DNA from: Wenzhouxiangella sp.
GTDB taxonomy: Bacteria > Pseudomonadota > Gammaproteobacteria > Xanthomonadales > Wenzhouxiangellaceae
Length of the DNA: 53,591 bases
Direction of reading: 5' to 3'
NCBI GenBank assembly: GCA_007123575.1
Contig: SKKV01000164.1
Location: forward strand, 1 to 53,591
The position numbers and the translations under genes are program-made. Of this stretch, positions 24,750 to 33,554 are shown one piece after another. Each line of letters opens with the position of its first letter. Position 1 is the first letter of the stretch. The notes under the pieces were generated by a model, which saw only the letters and a program-made list of their open reading frames with translations, was not told the DNA's origin and made no database searches.

Positions 24750-26363
24750 ATGAGTCAAGAAACCACCGCGCATCACGACGACCACCACGCACACCATCCC
24801 ACCGGCATGGCTCGTTGGGTATTTTCGACCAATCACAAGGAAATCGGGACGATGTACCTGATTTTCTCGCTGGCCATGTTCCTGGTCGGCGGCGCCATGG
24901 CGCTGGTGATCCGGGCAGAGCTGTTTGCCCCGGGCCTGCAGCTGGTCAATCCCGAGTTCTTCAACCAGATGACCACCATGCACGCGCTGGTGATGATCTT
25001 CGGCGCCGTGATGCCTGCCTTCGTCGGCCTGGCCAACTGGATGGTGCCGCTGATGATCGGCGCGCCGGACATGGCCCTGCCGCGAATGAACAACTGGTCG
25101 TTCTGGATCCTGCCGTTCGCCTTTACCCTGCTGTTGATGACCCTGTTCATGCCCTCCGGCGGGCCGGCGTCCGGCTGGACGCTGTATCCGCCGCTGTCGC
25201 TGCAGGGTGGCAACAGCCTGGCATTTGTGATTCTCGCTATCCACTTGATGGGAATCTCTTCCATCATGGGCGCGATCAATATCATTGCCACGATCCTGAA
25301 CATGCGCGCGCCGGGCATGACCCTGCTGCGCATGCCGCTGTTCGTCTGGACCTGGCTGATCACCGCATTCCTGTTGATTGCGGTCATGCCTGTTCTGGCC
25401 GGTGCGGTGACCATGCTATTGACGGACCGCTTCTTCGGCACCAGCTTCTTCAACGCCGCCGGTGGCGGCGATCCGGTGCTTTACCAGCATATTTTCTGGT
25501 TCTTCGGGCACCCCGAGGTCTACATTCTGATTCTGCCGGCCTTCGGTATTGTTTCCGAAATTATCCCGACCTTCTCGCGCAAGCGGCTGTTTGGCTACAC
25601 CTCGATGGTCTATGCCACGGCATCAATCGCGTTTTTGTCATTCATTGTCTGGGCCCACCACATGTTCACCGTTGGCATGCCGCTGGGCGCCATGCTGTTT
25701 TTCATGTATGCAACAATGGTGATCGCGGTACCGACCGGGGTGAAAATATTCAACTGGATCGCGACCATGTGGCGGGGCTCGATGAGCTTCGAGACGCCGA
25801 TGCTGTTTGCCCTTGGCTTTGTCGTGCTGTTCACGATTGGCGGTTTGTCGGGCCTGATGCTCGCGATCGTTCCGGCCAACTTCCAGTATCACGACACCTA
25901 TTTCGTGGTTGCTCATTTCCACTACGTCCTGGTGACCGGCGCGGTCTTCGCGATCATGGCAGCGGTGTACTACTGGCTGCCGAAGTGGACCGGTCACATG
26001 TACAACGAGAAGCTGGGCAAGATTCACTTCTGGTGGTCCACGATCTGGGTGAATGTATTGTTCTTCCCGCAGCACTACCTGGGCTTGGCCGGCATGCCGC
26101 GCCGTATTCCAGACTATGCGGTGCAGTTCACCGAGTTCAACATGATTTCGTCGATCGGCGGCTTCATGTACGGTTTCGGCCAGCTGTTGTTCGTTTACAT
26201 CATCTGGCAGTGCGTGCGCGGCGGCGAGACGGCAAACGCCCAGGTCTGGGAAGGCGCGCGTGGCCTGGAATGGACTGTTCCATCACCTGCCCCGCTGCAT
26301 ACCTTCGACACGCCGCCGCTGGTTGATGACAGCGTGGCTGTGCATAAGGACAACCTGAGCTGA
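24750..26363 (+). CDS. coxA: Cytochrome c oxidase subunit I (aa3 type)
   Basis: 537-residue, 12-helix catalytic subunit binding haem a and the haem a3-CuB centre. WVFSTNHKEIGTMYLIFS, MHALVMIFGAVMPAFVGLANWMVPL, the CuB/haem a3 segment FWFFGHPEVYILILPAFG, WAHHMFTVGMP, the DTYFVVAHFHYVL histidines and HYLGLAGMPRRIPDY are all present. GHPEVYI includes the glutamate of the D-type proton channel found in aa3 oxidases. A His-rich N-terminal tail (HHDDHHAHHP) precedes the first helix. It is followed after 14 bases by the small membrane-protein gene and then ctaG. Confidence 0.97.
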   Translation: MSQETTAHHDDHHAHHPTGMARWVFSTNHKEIGTMYLIFSLAMFLVGGAMALVIRAELFAPGLQLVNPEFFNQMTTMHALVMIFGAVMPAFVGLANWMVPLMIGAPDMALPRMNNWSFWILPFAFTLLLMTLFMPSGGPASGWTLYPPLSLQGGNSLAFVILAIHLMGISSIMGAINIIATILNMRAPGMTLLRMPLFVWTWLITAFLLIAVMPVLAGAVTMLLTDRFFGTSFFNAAGGGDPVLYQHIFWFFGHPEVYILILPAFGIVSEIIPTFSRKRLFGYTSMVYATASIAFLSFIVWAHHMFTVGMPLGAMLFFMYATMVIAVPTGVKIFNWIATMWRGSMSFETPMLFALGFVVLFTIGGLSGLMLAIVPANFQYHDTYFVVAHFHYVLVTGAVFAIMAAVYYWLPKWTGHMYNEKLGKIHFWWSTIWVNVLFFPQHYLGLAGMPRRIPDYAVQFTEFNMISSIGGFMYGFGQLLFVYIIWQCVRGGETANAQVWEGARGLEWTVPSPAPLHTFDTPPLVDDSVAVHKDNLS

Positions 26364-26377
26364 TCCTGGTTGGCGCT

Positions 26378-26515
26378 GTGAATCCTGGTGATAAAGAAGG
26401 CCGTGGCGATCGACGTCGCGGCGTGTTGCGCACGGCCTTCATTCTCCTGGCCATCGTGGTGGCAATTTATGCCATCTTCGTTGGCCGCGGTGTTTACAAC
26501 TACTTCATGACATGA
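26378..26515 (+). CDS. 45-residue single-span membrane protein between coxA and ctaG
   Basis: A GTG-initiated frame with a basic, polar head (NPGDKEGRGDRRRG) and one membrane helix (about 20-38, FILLAIVVAIYAIFVGRG), ending NYFMT. Its TGA overlaps the ctaG ATG by four bases (ATGA) and it starts 14 bases after coxA, so it fits the operon exactly. Small membrane proteins in this position occur in other proteobacterial cox operons and are usually left as hypothetical; a role in oxidase assembly is an inference from position. Confidence 0.75.
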   Translation: MNPGDKEGRGDRRRGVLRTAFILLAIVVAIYAIFVGRGVYNYFMT

Positions 26516-27072
26516 GTGAGTCTGTCCGAAAAAGACCCTGGCAAACAGTGGCTGGCCTTTGCATGCTGGCCATGGCGATGTTCGGGTTTGGTTATCTGTT
26601 GGTGCCGCTATACGAGAAGTTTTGTGAAATTACCGGCATTGGCGGGCGCACCGGTGGCGCAATGGTCGAGGCCGAACTGAGTAGTGAGATCGACCACGAT
26701 AGAACCGTGCGCGTTCAATTCGTTTCCACGGTTAACTCGGCCCTGCCCTGGCGCTTCGAGCCAACCGAGCGCTTTATGGATGTGCATCCCGGCAAGCTCT
26801 ACGAGACAAAATACATCGCCTACAATCGTGCCGATCATGCAGTTGTTGCCCAGGCGGTGCCCAGTGTCTCGCCGGGCCGGGCGGCGCTGTTTTTCAACAA
26901 GACCGAGTGTTTCTGTTTCACCGAGCAACTGCTCAGCCCTGGGGAGTCACGTGACATGCCAGTCAGGTTTGTCGTCGATCCCAATCTGCCTGACCGGGTC
27001 GACCTGGTCACGCTGTCCTATATCATTTACAAGAACGATGAAGCCACCGCGGTTCTGGCTGCGGTGAACTGA
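26512..27072 (+). CDS. ctaG: Cytochrome c oxidase assembly protein CtaG/Cox11
   Basis: Copper chaperone inserting CuB into subunit I. 186 residues: a membrane anchor (about 12-30, LCMLAMAMFGFGYLLVPLY) followed by FCEITGIGGRTGG and a periplasmic immunoglobulin-like domain. The copper-binding ECFCFTEQLLSPGE motif with both cysteines and PVRFVVDP are conserved. Its start overlaps the stop of the small membrane-protein gene upstream, and coxC follows after 21 bases. Confidence 0.95.
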   Translation: MSESVRKRPWQTVAGLCMLAMAMFGFGYLLVPLYEKFCEITGIGGRTGGAMVEAELSSEIDHDRTVRVQFVSTVNSALPWRFEPTERFMDVHPGKLYETKYIAYNRADHAVVAQAVPSVSPGRAALFFNKTECFCFTEQLLSPGESRDMPVRFVVDPNLPDRVDLVTLSYIIYKNDEATAVLAAVN

Positions 27073-27093
27073 TAGCAAGGGAGCTTTCGTAAC

Positions 27094-27954
27094 ATGGCAC
27101 AAAGCAGCTATTTCGTACCCAGTACAGCCAAATGGCCGATTGTCGGTTCGGTTGGCCTGTTCTTTTTTGCCCTCGGTGCGGCCAACTGGCTGAACCAGGG
27201 CGCGTCCGGGCCTTGGTTATTTGCCATTGGTGTCGCCATTATTCTGCTGATGATGTTTGGCTGGTTTGCCGATGTAGTTCGGGAGTCACAGGCGGGCCTG
27301 TACAATGAGGCGGTCGATACCTCGTTCCGGCACGGCATGATCTGGTTCATCTTCTCCGAGGTGATGTTCTTTGCCGCTTTCTTCGGCGCGCTGTTCTACG
27401 CCAGGATGTTCTCGGTGCCATGGTTGGGTGGCGAAGGCACTGGTGCCATGACCAATGCCCTGCTCTATCCCAGCTTCGAGGCCGTCTGGCCAACCCACGG
27501 ACCGGCCCAGCTGGGCGGCGATTTTCAGACCATTCCGGGCTTTGGCCTGCCGCTGCTTAACACCCTGATTCTGCTGACCTCCGGCGTGACCATCACGATG
27601 GCGCACTGGGCCTTGAAGCGCGCCCAACGCGGTGCGCTGATCGTCTGGATGATTGCAACCATCGTGCTGGCCTGCATCTTCCTGAGCATTCAGAGCTACG
27701 AGTACGTCCATGCATATCGTGATCTGGGCCTGACCCTGGGCTCGGGTATCTATGGCTCGACTTTCTTCATGCTGACCGGATTCCACGGCCTGCACGTGAT
27801 TATTGGCACGATCATCCTGATTATCGTCACGCTGCGCTGCGCCTTTGGTCATTTCACCAAGAAGAATCACTTCGCGTTCGAGGCCGGTGCCTGGTACTGG
27901 CACTTTGTCGACGTGGTCTGGCTGGGTCTGTTTATCTTTGTCTACGTGGTCTAA
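27094..27954 (+). CDS. coxC: Cytochrome c oxidase subunit III
   Basis: 286 residues with seven membrane helices. RHGMIWFIFSEVMFFAAFFGALFYAR, NTLILLTSGVTITMAHWALK, TGFHGLHVIIGTIILI and the terminal FEAGAWYWHFVDVVWLGLFIFVYVV are the standard subunit III signatures. It is the last gene of the operon; a terminator follows within 60 bases, inside the end of the convergent helicase gene. No ctaA, ctaB or SURF1 gene follows, so haem a synthesis and other assembly factors are encoded elsewhere. Confidence 0.96.
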   Translation: MAQSSYFVPSTAKWPIVGSVGLFFFALGAANWLNQGASGPWLFAIGVAIILLMMFGWFADVVRESQAGLYNEAVDTSFRHGMIWFIFSEVMFFAAFFGALFYARMFSVPWLGGEGTGAMTNALLYPSFEAVWPTHGPAQLGGDFQTIPGFGLPLLNTLILLTSGVTITMAHWALKRAQRGALIVWMIATIVLACIFLSIQSYEYVHAYRDLGLTLGSGIYGSTFFMLTGFHGLHVIIGTIILIIVTLRCAFGHFTKKNHFAFEAGAWYWHFVDVVWLGLFIFVYVV

Positions 27955-27979
27955 CCTGCCAAGCGTTAGCTTCCCCTCT

Positions 27980-30900
27980 TCAGCCCGTGGCCAAGGCTGC
28001 GGGCTTTCTTTCTCGCCAGACCATGGCGCCAGCCTGTTCCTGCGTGCAAAGCACGCCCTCGGCACGCAGCTTGGCCAGAGCGGCCGTGGTGCGCGTTGGC
28101 GCCAGGCCCAGTTCCACGGCCAGCTTTTCCGCGACCAGTTTGCCGTGCAGGCGGCATCGGCCCAGCAGCAGACGGCTCAAAGCTTCGTCCGGGTCTGCGG
28201 CTGGAACAGGTTTCAATCCGACCGGCAATAATGGCTGCAGGCGTGCATCAGGCCAGACCGCCAGCGCCTCGCTCAAACGCTCGATATGTACCCAGAGGCA
28301 CTTACCTGAGGCCAAGTGCAGGCTGACCGCTGATCGAGATCTGATCAGCTTCATGAATGCCGCGCCCAGGGCCTGACGCTCGGCCTCGGCCGGCAGCAGG
28401 TAGCCGGCTGCCAGCAGCTGTTGTTCGAAGCGGTCGCTGCTCAAGACTGGCGCTGCGGCGGAAGTGGACCGTGACGGTCGAGAGGGCGCTCGATCCGGGT
28501 GCTGCTCAAAGCTTCGGGTGCGCCGCTCTTCGGCCGCCGCAGGGTCGAGAAAGCTGTTGCGCGGCGCATGCACCAGGGCCATGGCCAGGGGCGAGGGCTG
28601 GTCGGTGTCGCGCGCGTGCACATCAACCAGCCCCTGCTCTATATGTCGGTACAAGCGCTCCAGGCCAGCCAGGTCCAGGTATTCATCCAGGCAGTCCTTG
28701 AGCGCTTGTTCAACCAGCGGATGGTCGGGCACCCGGCGCTCGCCGCTCAGATTTTCCAGGCAGGCCAGCTGATCGGGAAAGATCCTGGCGATCAGGTTTT
28801 CGGTCTGATTGCGTTGCACCTGGGCCGGAATACGGCCCTGGAAGTCGCGTCGCTGGATGGCCATTGCGGTGTTTGCGCACCAGCGCAGCCGGGTCTGGAA
28901 AATGGGCGTGTCCAGCATGGCTTGTACCAGCAAATCCTTGAGCTGGCTGGCTTTCAGCCAGCCGATGACCTGGTCGAGGTCAAAGCTGTGCACGGCTCCC
29001 AAGGAAATCAGAATGCCGTTGTCGGTGGCCGCGGCCTGCAGTTCGAAATTGAAACCGCGGCAAAACCGCTTGCGCAAGGCCAGGCCCCAGGCCCGATTGA
29101 GGCGGGCACCGAACAGGCTGTGAATGACCAGGTGCTGATCGCCGGAGGGGTCGAAGAACCGCTCCAGCACGATGGTCTGGTCATCCGGCAAGCGGCCCAG
29201 GCTGGCTCGGCTTAGGGCCAGGCAGTCGGAAAGCTGCGGATCAGGCGGCAGGCGACCGCGATTGGCGGCGCGCAACAGCGCGCTGACTTGGCGGGAGAGA
29301 CTGTTGCTGCGGCCGTTGCCGTCACCAAACCAGAACGGCAGGTTGGGCGTTTCATCCCCGGCATCTTCAACTTCCACCCTGCCTGGCAGAACGCGCAGAA
29401 TGCGCCAGTGCTGGCCACCCAGCTGGAGGATTTGTCCGGGCGAGGACTCGAAAGCAAATTCCTCGTCCAGCTTGCCCAGGCGAAGGTGCTGGCGCGGTGC
29501 CACGACCTCGTATTCGAACCACTCCGGTATCGTGCCGGCGTTGAGCAGGGCCATGCTGGCGATTCCTGGAGAAGCCGCGATGCGGTCGGGACCTAGCCGG
29601 GTAACTGGCCCACGGCCTGTTTCCCGGCCCGGCACGAAGCCGTCGTGGAGCATGGCAACCAGCTTGTCGAGGCTGGCGCGATGCAGCTTGCGCCAGGGAT
29701 GAGCCCGCGATGCCAGGCGGTGAATTTCGTCCAGGTCCTCATGGCCGGCGGCAGCCATGGCCACGATGTGCTGGCACAGCACGTCCAGCGGCGCCCGGCA
29801 GGGAACGAGTGCATCGACCTGGCCCTGGCCCAGAGCGGCGGCCAGGCCCTGCCAGTCAAGCAGGTCGGACAGGGTCAGCGGAAAGGCGTGCAGACGTGGC
29901 ACGGCATCGGGCCGATGCCGGGCCCTGCCGGCCCGCTGCCGGGCCTGGTTGATGCTGCGCGGCGCGCCAAGCTGGCAAACCCGGTCCAGGATGCCGATGT
30001 CGATGCCCAGCTCCAGCGAGGATGAGCAAACCACAACCTTGATCCGGCCCTGTTTCAGCCCCTGCTCGACCGCTTCACGGCGTTCGCGACCAACGCTGCC
30101 GTGATGGACGGCCAGGCTGTCCGGCGGCAGCCGCTCGTCGAGCATGGCCGCGACCTGCTCGACCTGGGAGCGGGTGTTGCAGAACACCAGCATGGTCCCG
30201 GGCAGTTCGGCCAGCTCGCCCAGGCGGCCGGCGACATGAGCCCAATGGGCACTATGAGCAAACGAACCCAGCGGGCAATCGGGTATTTCCATCCTGAGCT
30301 CAGGTGCCACGCCGCCCTGATCGCCGGCAATCTGGCAGGGCCGCCCCGCCCCGGACAGAAAACCGGCCACCAGGCGTCGCGGCCTGGCCGTGGCCGACAG
30401 CCCCACCCGCTGCAGCGGCGCGCCGGTCAGATGCTGCAGCCTCTCCAGCGACAGGGCCAGGTGGGCCCCGCGCTTGTTGTCGACCAGGGCATGAATCTCG
30501 TCAACGATAACGCCGCGCACCCGCCTGAGCATGCTGCGGCCACCGCGGCTGCCCAGCAGCACATACAAGCTCTCCGGCGTGGTCAGCAGAATGTCGGGCG
30601 GTGAACGGCGCTGAGCGGCCCGCTCCCGGGCGCTGGTGTCGCCGGTGCGTAGCCCGATGCGCAGGGTTTGCTGGTCGTCGGGCGCGAGACTGGCCAGCCC
30701 GGCGAGACAATCCTCGACGCCGGCCGCCATATCGCGCGACAGCGCCCGCAGCGGCGACACGTAAAGCAGTGACACGGCACCCGGGCAGCCGCCGGCTGGC
30801 AAGCGACCAATCAGCGGCAGCCAGGCGGCCAGCGATTTACCGCTGCCCGTGGAGCCCGTCACCAGCACATTGCCGCCTCGGGCAATCAGTGGCCAGGCTT

Positions 30901-31006
30901 CAGCCTGCACGGTTGTTGGTTGGCCGTAGCGCTCATCGAACCATTGCCTGATTCGCGGCGGCAGAGCGGTTTCCGGCGCCGGCTGCTCGCTGGCCGTTAC
31001 GCTCAC
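27980..31006 (-). CDS. Lhr-type DEAD/DEAH-box helicase
   Basis: 1008-residue ATP-dependent helicase of the Lhr family. Motif I is TGSTGSGKS (about 51-59), motif Ia SPLRALSRDM, motif II DEIH, motif III SATARPR; the second RecA domain has VFCNTRSQ and the QRAGRARHRPDAV motif VI region. A DEAD/H-associated (Lhr) region and C-terminal winged-helix elements (LGLAPTRTTAALAKLRAEGVL near the end) follow. It corresponds to the Lhr core and lacks the long C-terminal part of the 1500-residue E. coli Lhr. Such helicases act in DNA repair. The start overlaps the stop of the lipoprotein gene by 4 bases. Confidence 0.88.
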   Translation of the reverse strand: MSVTASEQPAPETALPPRIRQWFDERYGQPTTVQAEAWPLIARGGNVLVTGSTGSGKSLAAWLPLIGRLPAGGCPGAVSLLYVSPLRALSRDMAAGVEDCLAGLASLAPDDQQTLRIGLRTGDTSARERAAQRRSPPDILLTTPESLYVLLGSRGGRSMLRRVRGVIVDEIHALVDNKRGAHLALSLERLQHLTGAPLQRVGLSATARPRRLVAGFLSGAGRPCQIAGDQGGVAPELRMEIPDCPLGSFAHSAHWAHVAGRLGELAELPGTMLVFCNTRSQVEQVAAMLDERLPPDSLAVHHGSVGRERREAVEQGLKQGRIKVVVCSSSLELGIDIGILDRVCQLGAPRSINQARQRAGRARHRPDAVPRLHAFPLTLSDLLDWQGLAAALGQGQVDALVPCRAPLDVLCQHIVAMAAAGHEDLDEIHRLASRAHPWRKLHRASLDKLVAMLHDGFVPGRETGRGPVTRLGPDRIAASPGIASMALLNAGTIPEWFEYEVVAPRQHLRLGKLDEEFAFESSPGQILQLGGQHWRILRVLPGRVEVEDAGDETPNLPFWFGDGNGRSNSLSRQVSALLRAANRGRLPPDPQLSDCLALSRASLGRLPDDQTIVLERFFDPSGDQHLVIHSLFGARLNRAWGLALRKRFCRGFNFELQAAATDNGILISLGAVHSFDLDQVIGWLKASQLKDLLVQAMLDTPIFQTRLRWCANTAMAIQRRDFQGRIPAQVQRNQTENLIARIFPDQLACLENLSGERRVPDHPLVEQALKDCLDEYLDLAGLERLYRHIEQGLVDVHARDTDQPSPLAMALVHAPRNSFLDPAAAEERRTRSFEQHPDRAPSRPSRSTSAAAPVLSSDRFEQQLLAAGYLLPAEAERQALGAAFMKLIRSRSAVSLHLASGKCLWVHIERLSEALAVWPDARLQPLLPVGLKPVPAADPDEALSRLLLGRCRLHGKLVAEKLAVELGLAPTRTTAALAKLRAEGVLCTQEQAGAMVWRERKPAALATG
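27982..28013 (+). terminator. Terminator of the cox operon
   Basis: AGCCCGTGGCC at 27982-27992 pairs with GGCTGCGGGCT at 27995-28005 (9 of 11 pairs) and runs into TTTCTTTCT. It overlaps the 3' end of the convergent helicase gene. Confidence 0.65.
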
Positions 31007-31479
31007 TGGCCGACCACGTCTTCCCAGCTCGCCGAGATCAACATCCAGTCCGAGCCTTCGCGCCGCCAGCCGGTGGAGACGCGGTACCAGCGGCCTCGTT
31101 CGGGAATCAGCCCGCTACCGCCGGTAACAATGACCTGGAATTCGGCGCTGGCCCGGTCTTCACCGTGCAGCTCGACCGAAAAGTCGTGAATGCGGGCGCG
31201 TAGGCGTTCATGGGCGCGCATTTCGCGCTGCAGCAGCAGTCGTACCCCCCTGGGGTCCAGGTTCCAGGTTTCGGCGCTGAAATCATCGGCCAGGGGCGCC
31301 ATGACCGCCCGCACGTTGCGGTCGGCCAGCCCTTCTGCCATGTCATCGAGGCGCTGGCGGATCTGTTCTTCGTCGGGTGCGGGTGGTGCGCAGCCGGTCA
31401 ACACGAGCGCAAGCAAGGCCAGCAGCACGAGCAGGCCGGTGATGGCCGATAAAGGGCCTTGCCAGGGCCGGGCCGTCAT
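31003..31479 (-). CDS. Lipoprotein with NTF2-like domain
   Basis: 158 residues with a lipoprotein signal peptide whose lipobox is LVLTGC (cysteine about residue 30), followed by a short linker and a cone-shaped NTF2/SnoaL-like pattern: an N-terminal helix (EEQIRQRLDDMAEGLADRNVRAVM, shown here in parts), DDFSAE, then beta strands ending WYRVSTGWRREGSDWMLISASW. No catalytic residues can be assigned; the fold usually binds small ligands. It overlaps the GCS2-CBS gene and the helicase gene by 4 bases each, an unexpected place for a lipoprotein. Confidence 0.75.
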   Translation of the reverse strand: MTARPWQGPLSAITGLLVLLALLALVLTGCAPPAPDEEQIRQRLDDMAEGLADRNVRAVMAPLADDFSAETWNLDPRGVRLLLQREMRAHERLRARIHDFSVELHGEDRASAEFQVIVTGGSGLIPERGRWYRVSTGWRREGSDWMLISASWEDVVGQ

Positions 31480-33389
31480 TCTTCGGCCAGGTAGCTTTCC
31501 AGCAGGCGCCCGGCGACGACAATCAGATCGTATTCGGTCACCAGGCCGACCAGCTTGCCGTCTTCCAGCACTGGCAGACAGCTCAAGCGTTTTTCGCGCA
31601 TCAGGCGGATGGCCTCGACGGTCGTTGTATCCGGACTGACCGAGACCGGGTTGGGGTGCATGATGTCACGCACCATGGTGCTCTGATCCATCTTGCCGCC
31701 GCGGGCAACCAGGCGCAGCAGCTGGCGATGTGAAACCAGGCCCAGCAGCTGGCCGGAGTCATCCTCGACCGGTACGTGTCTGACGTAGCGCCATTCCATC
31801 AGGCTGGCGGCGAAGTCAACGATATCGTCGGGGCGCACGGTGAACAGGTCGGTAGCCATGAATTGACCCACGGTGCGATAGCTGTCGCGCCAGTCCTGGC
31901 TGCGGCAGAACTCGGCCAACTCCCAGTCGGCAATGGGCTTGCCCGACTGCTGTTGCTCGACCATGCTGCTGGTCAAGGCCCGCAGGCACTCATGCGCGCT
32001 GCCCTGCCCGCGCATGTTCTCCAGCGATTCCAGCTGCCAGCGGGCGCCGGTGCGACGCCGCTCGACGCGTTTTTGCACGGCGCCCAGGTACCTGTCGATG
32101 TCGTCGCCGTCGATGCCGGCTTCGGCCAGGCCCTCCCGGGCCAACGGCAGGAGGATATCCAGCACCAGCTCCTGGGCGGTCATCTGGCGTTCGTCGAACC
32201 AGACCTGCTGGGCGCGGATGCCTTCGCGGGCGGCAGCCATGAAGTTGGATTTCACGTCAGAAAAGTTCAGGTGTTCGCGGATATCCTCGACTGACCGCGA
32301 CAGCTTGGCCATCATGCCGAAGAAGAACGCCGAATTGCCGATTTCGTCAAGCACGGTCGGGCCGGAGGGAATGACCCGGTTTTCAATCCGCAGGTGCGGT
32401 TTGCCGTTGTCGGAAATGCCGTAGCAGGCGCGGTTCCAGCGGTACACGGTGCCGTTGTGCAGGCGCAGGGCATTGAGCTTGGGCACCTCGCCACGAGCCA
32501 CCATGCCAATCGGGTCTTCTTCGAATTCGGTGGTCAGAATGACCCGGAAGCGGGCAATGTCTTCCTTGAAGATTTCAATGACGGATTCATCGATCCAGCT
32601 GTCGCCGAAGTGGACCCGGGGCTTGTGGCCGCGCGCCGCATGCGCCTCGGAACGAGCGTCGATGGAGTGTTCGAACACGGCGATCCGGCTTTCGTGCCAC
32701 AGCCGCTTGCCCAGCAGAATCGGTGAGTTGACCGAGGCGGCAAGCAGCGGGCCGGTTACGGCCTGGGCTATGTTGTACAGGTGGGCGAACTCTTCCGGCC
32801 CAACCTGAAAGTGAATCTGGAAGCTGGTATTACAGGCCTCCAGCATCAGGTTGTCATGATTGAAATTGAGCTGGTCGATGCCCTTGATCGAAATCTGGAA
32901 ATTGCTGCCGCGCAGACGCAGCAGGGCTTCGTTCAGGGCGAAATACCGTGCCGTGGGAACGATCGCATCAAGGCTCAAATGCTCACGGGTCAGGGTCGGC
33001 AGAATCCCGACCAGGGCAATCTTGCTGCCTACCTCGCCGGCCTTGGAGCGGGCGATCTGCACGACCTCGTTGGTTTCCGCCTCGAGCTGGCGCAGGCAGT
33101 CGCCACCGAGAGCCAGGGGTGACAGGTTGGCCTCGAGGTTGAACAGGCCTAGTTCATGGGTAAATCGCGGATCCTCCATGCGCTCCAGTATCTGCATGGC
33201 AGTCAGGGCCGGTCTGGCCGCGCGATCGACCAGGAACATTTCCTGTTCGGCGCCGATTCGACGGACGCCGGATTCGAACATGCCCTTTTGATGCATGTCT
33301 TCCAGCGCCCGCACTTCGTCGAGCAAGGCCTTCATGAATGCGCGGCGAGTGTTCTCGTCGCTGGTTTGTTGTACGTTTTGTTCGCCCAT
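31476..33389 (-). CDS. GCS2-like (glutamate-cysteine ligase fold) protein with tandem CBS domains
   Basis: 637 residues. The N-terminal two-thirds resembles the glutamate-cysteine ligase family 2: RRIGAEQEMFLVD, then FNLEANLSPLALGG, NTSFQIHFQV, and LRIENRVIPSGPTV, all likely nucleotide- and metal-binding strands. The C terminus has two CBS domains (about 500-560, VGQFMATDLFTVRPDD; and 572-628, VRDIMHPNPVSVSPDTT), which in other proteins bind adenine nucleotides and sense energy state. Substrate unknown. The ATG at 33389 is chosen because the open frame beyond it is simply antisense to fadD. Followed by the lipoprotein gene with a 4-base overlap. Confidence 0.8.
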   Translation of the reverse strand: MGEQNVQQTSDENTRRAFMKALLDEVRALEDMHQKGMFESGVRRIGAEQEMFLVDRAARPALTAMQILERMEDPRFTHELGLFNLEANLSPLALGGDCLRQLEAETNEVVQIARSKAGEVGSKIALVGILPTLTREHLSLDAIVPTARYFALNEALLRLRGSNFQISIKGIDQLNFNHDNLMLEACNTSFQIHFQVGPEEFAHLYNIAQAVTGPLLAASVNSPILLGKRLWHESRIAVFEHSIDARSEAHAARGHKPRVHFGDSWIDESVIEIFKEDIARFRVILTTEFEEDPIGMVARGEVPKLNALRLHNGTVYRWNRACYGISDNGKPHLRIENRVIPSGPTVLDEIGNSAFFFGMMAKLSRSVEDIREHLNFSDVKSNFMAAAREGIRAQQVWFDERQMTAQELVLDILLPLAREGLAEAGIDGDDIDRYLGAVQKRVERRRTGARWQLESLENMRGQGSAHECLRALTSSMVEQQQSGKPIADWELAEFCRSQDWRDSYRTVGQFMATDLFTVRPDDIVDFAASLMEWRYVRHVPVEDDSGQLLGLVSHRQLLRLVARGGKMDQSTMVRDIMHPNPVSVSPDTTTVEAIRLMREKRLSCLPVLEDGKLVGLVTEYDLIVVAGRLLESYLAEE

Positions 33390-33554
33390 CTGGTCCGTCG
33401 TCCTGGCCGCGCCATCGGTTTTGGCGATGATATACGTCAAGGGCCCGACGGGCAAACTCCAGGTCTGCTGGCTGAGCCCGCTTGTGTCGGCGCTCAAGCT
33501 ATGCCAAGCTTGGATTGGTAGTCCTCCAAAGATCAAATACAAGGGTAGAAAAAT

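Noticed and set aside
24815..26326. A 503-residue frame on the plus strand
   Set aside because: It is the +1 shadow of coxA with an Arg/His-rich composition and no domain.
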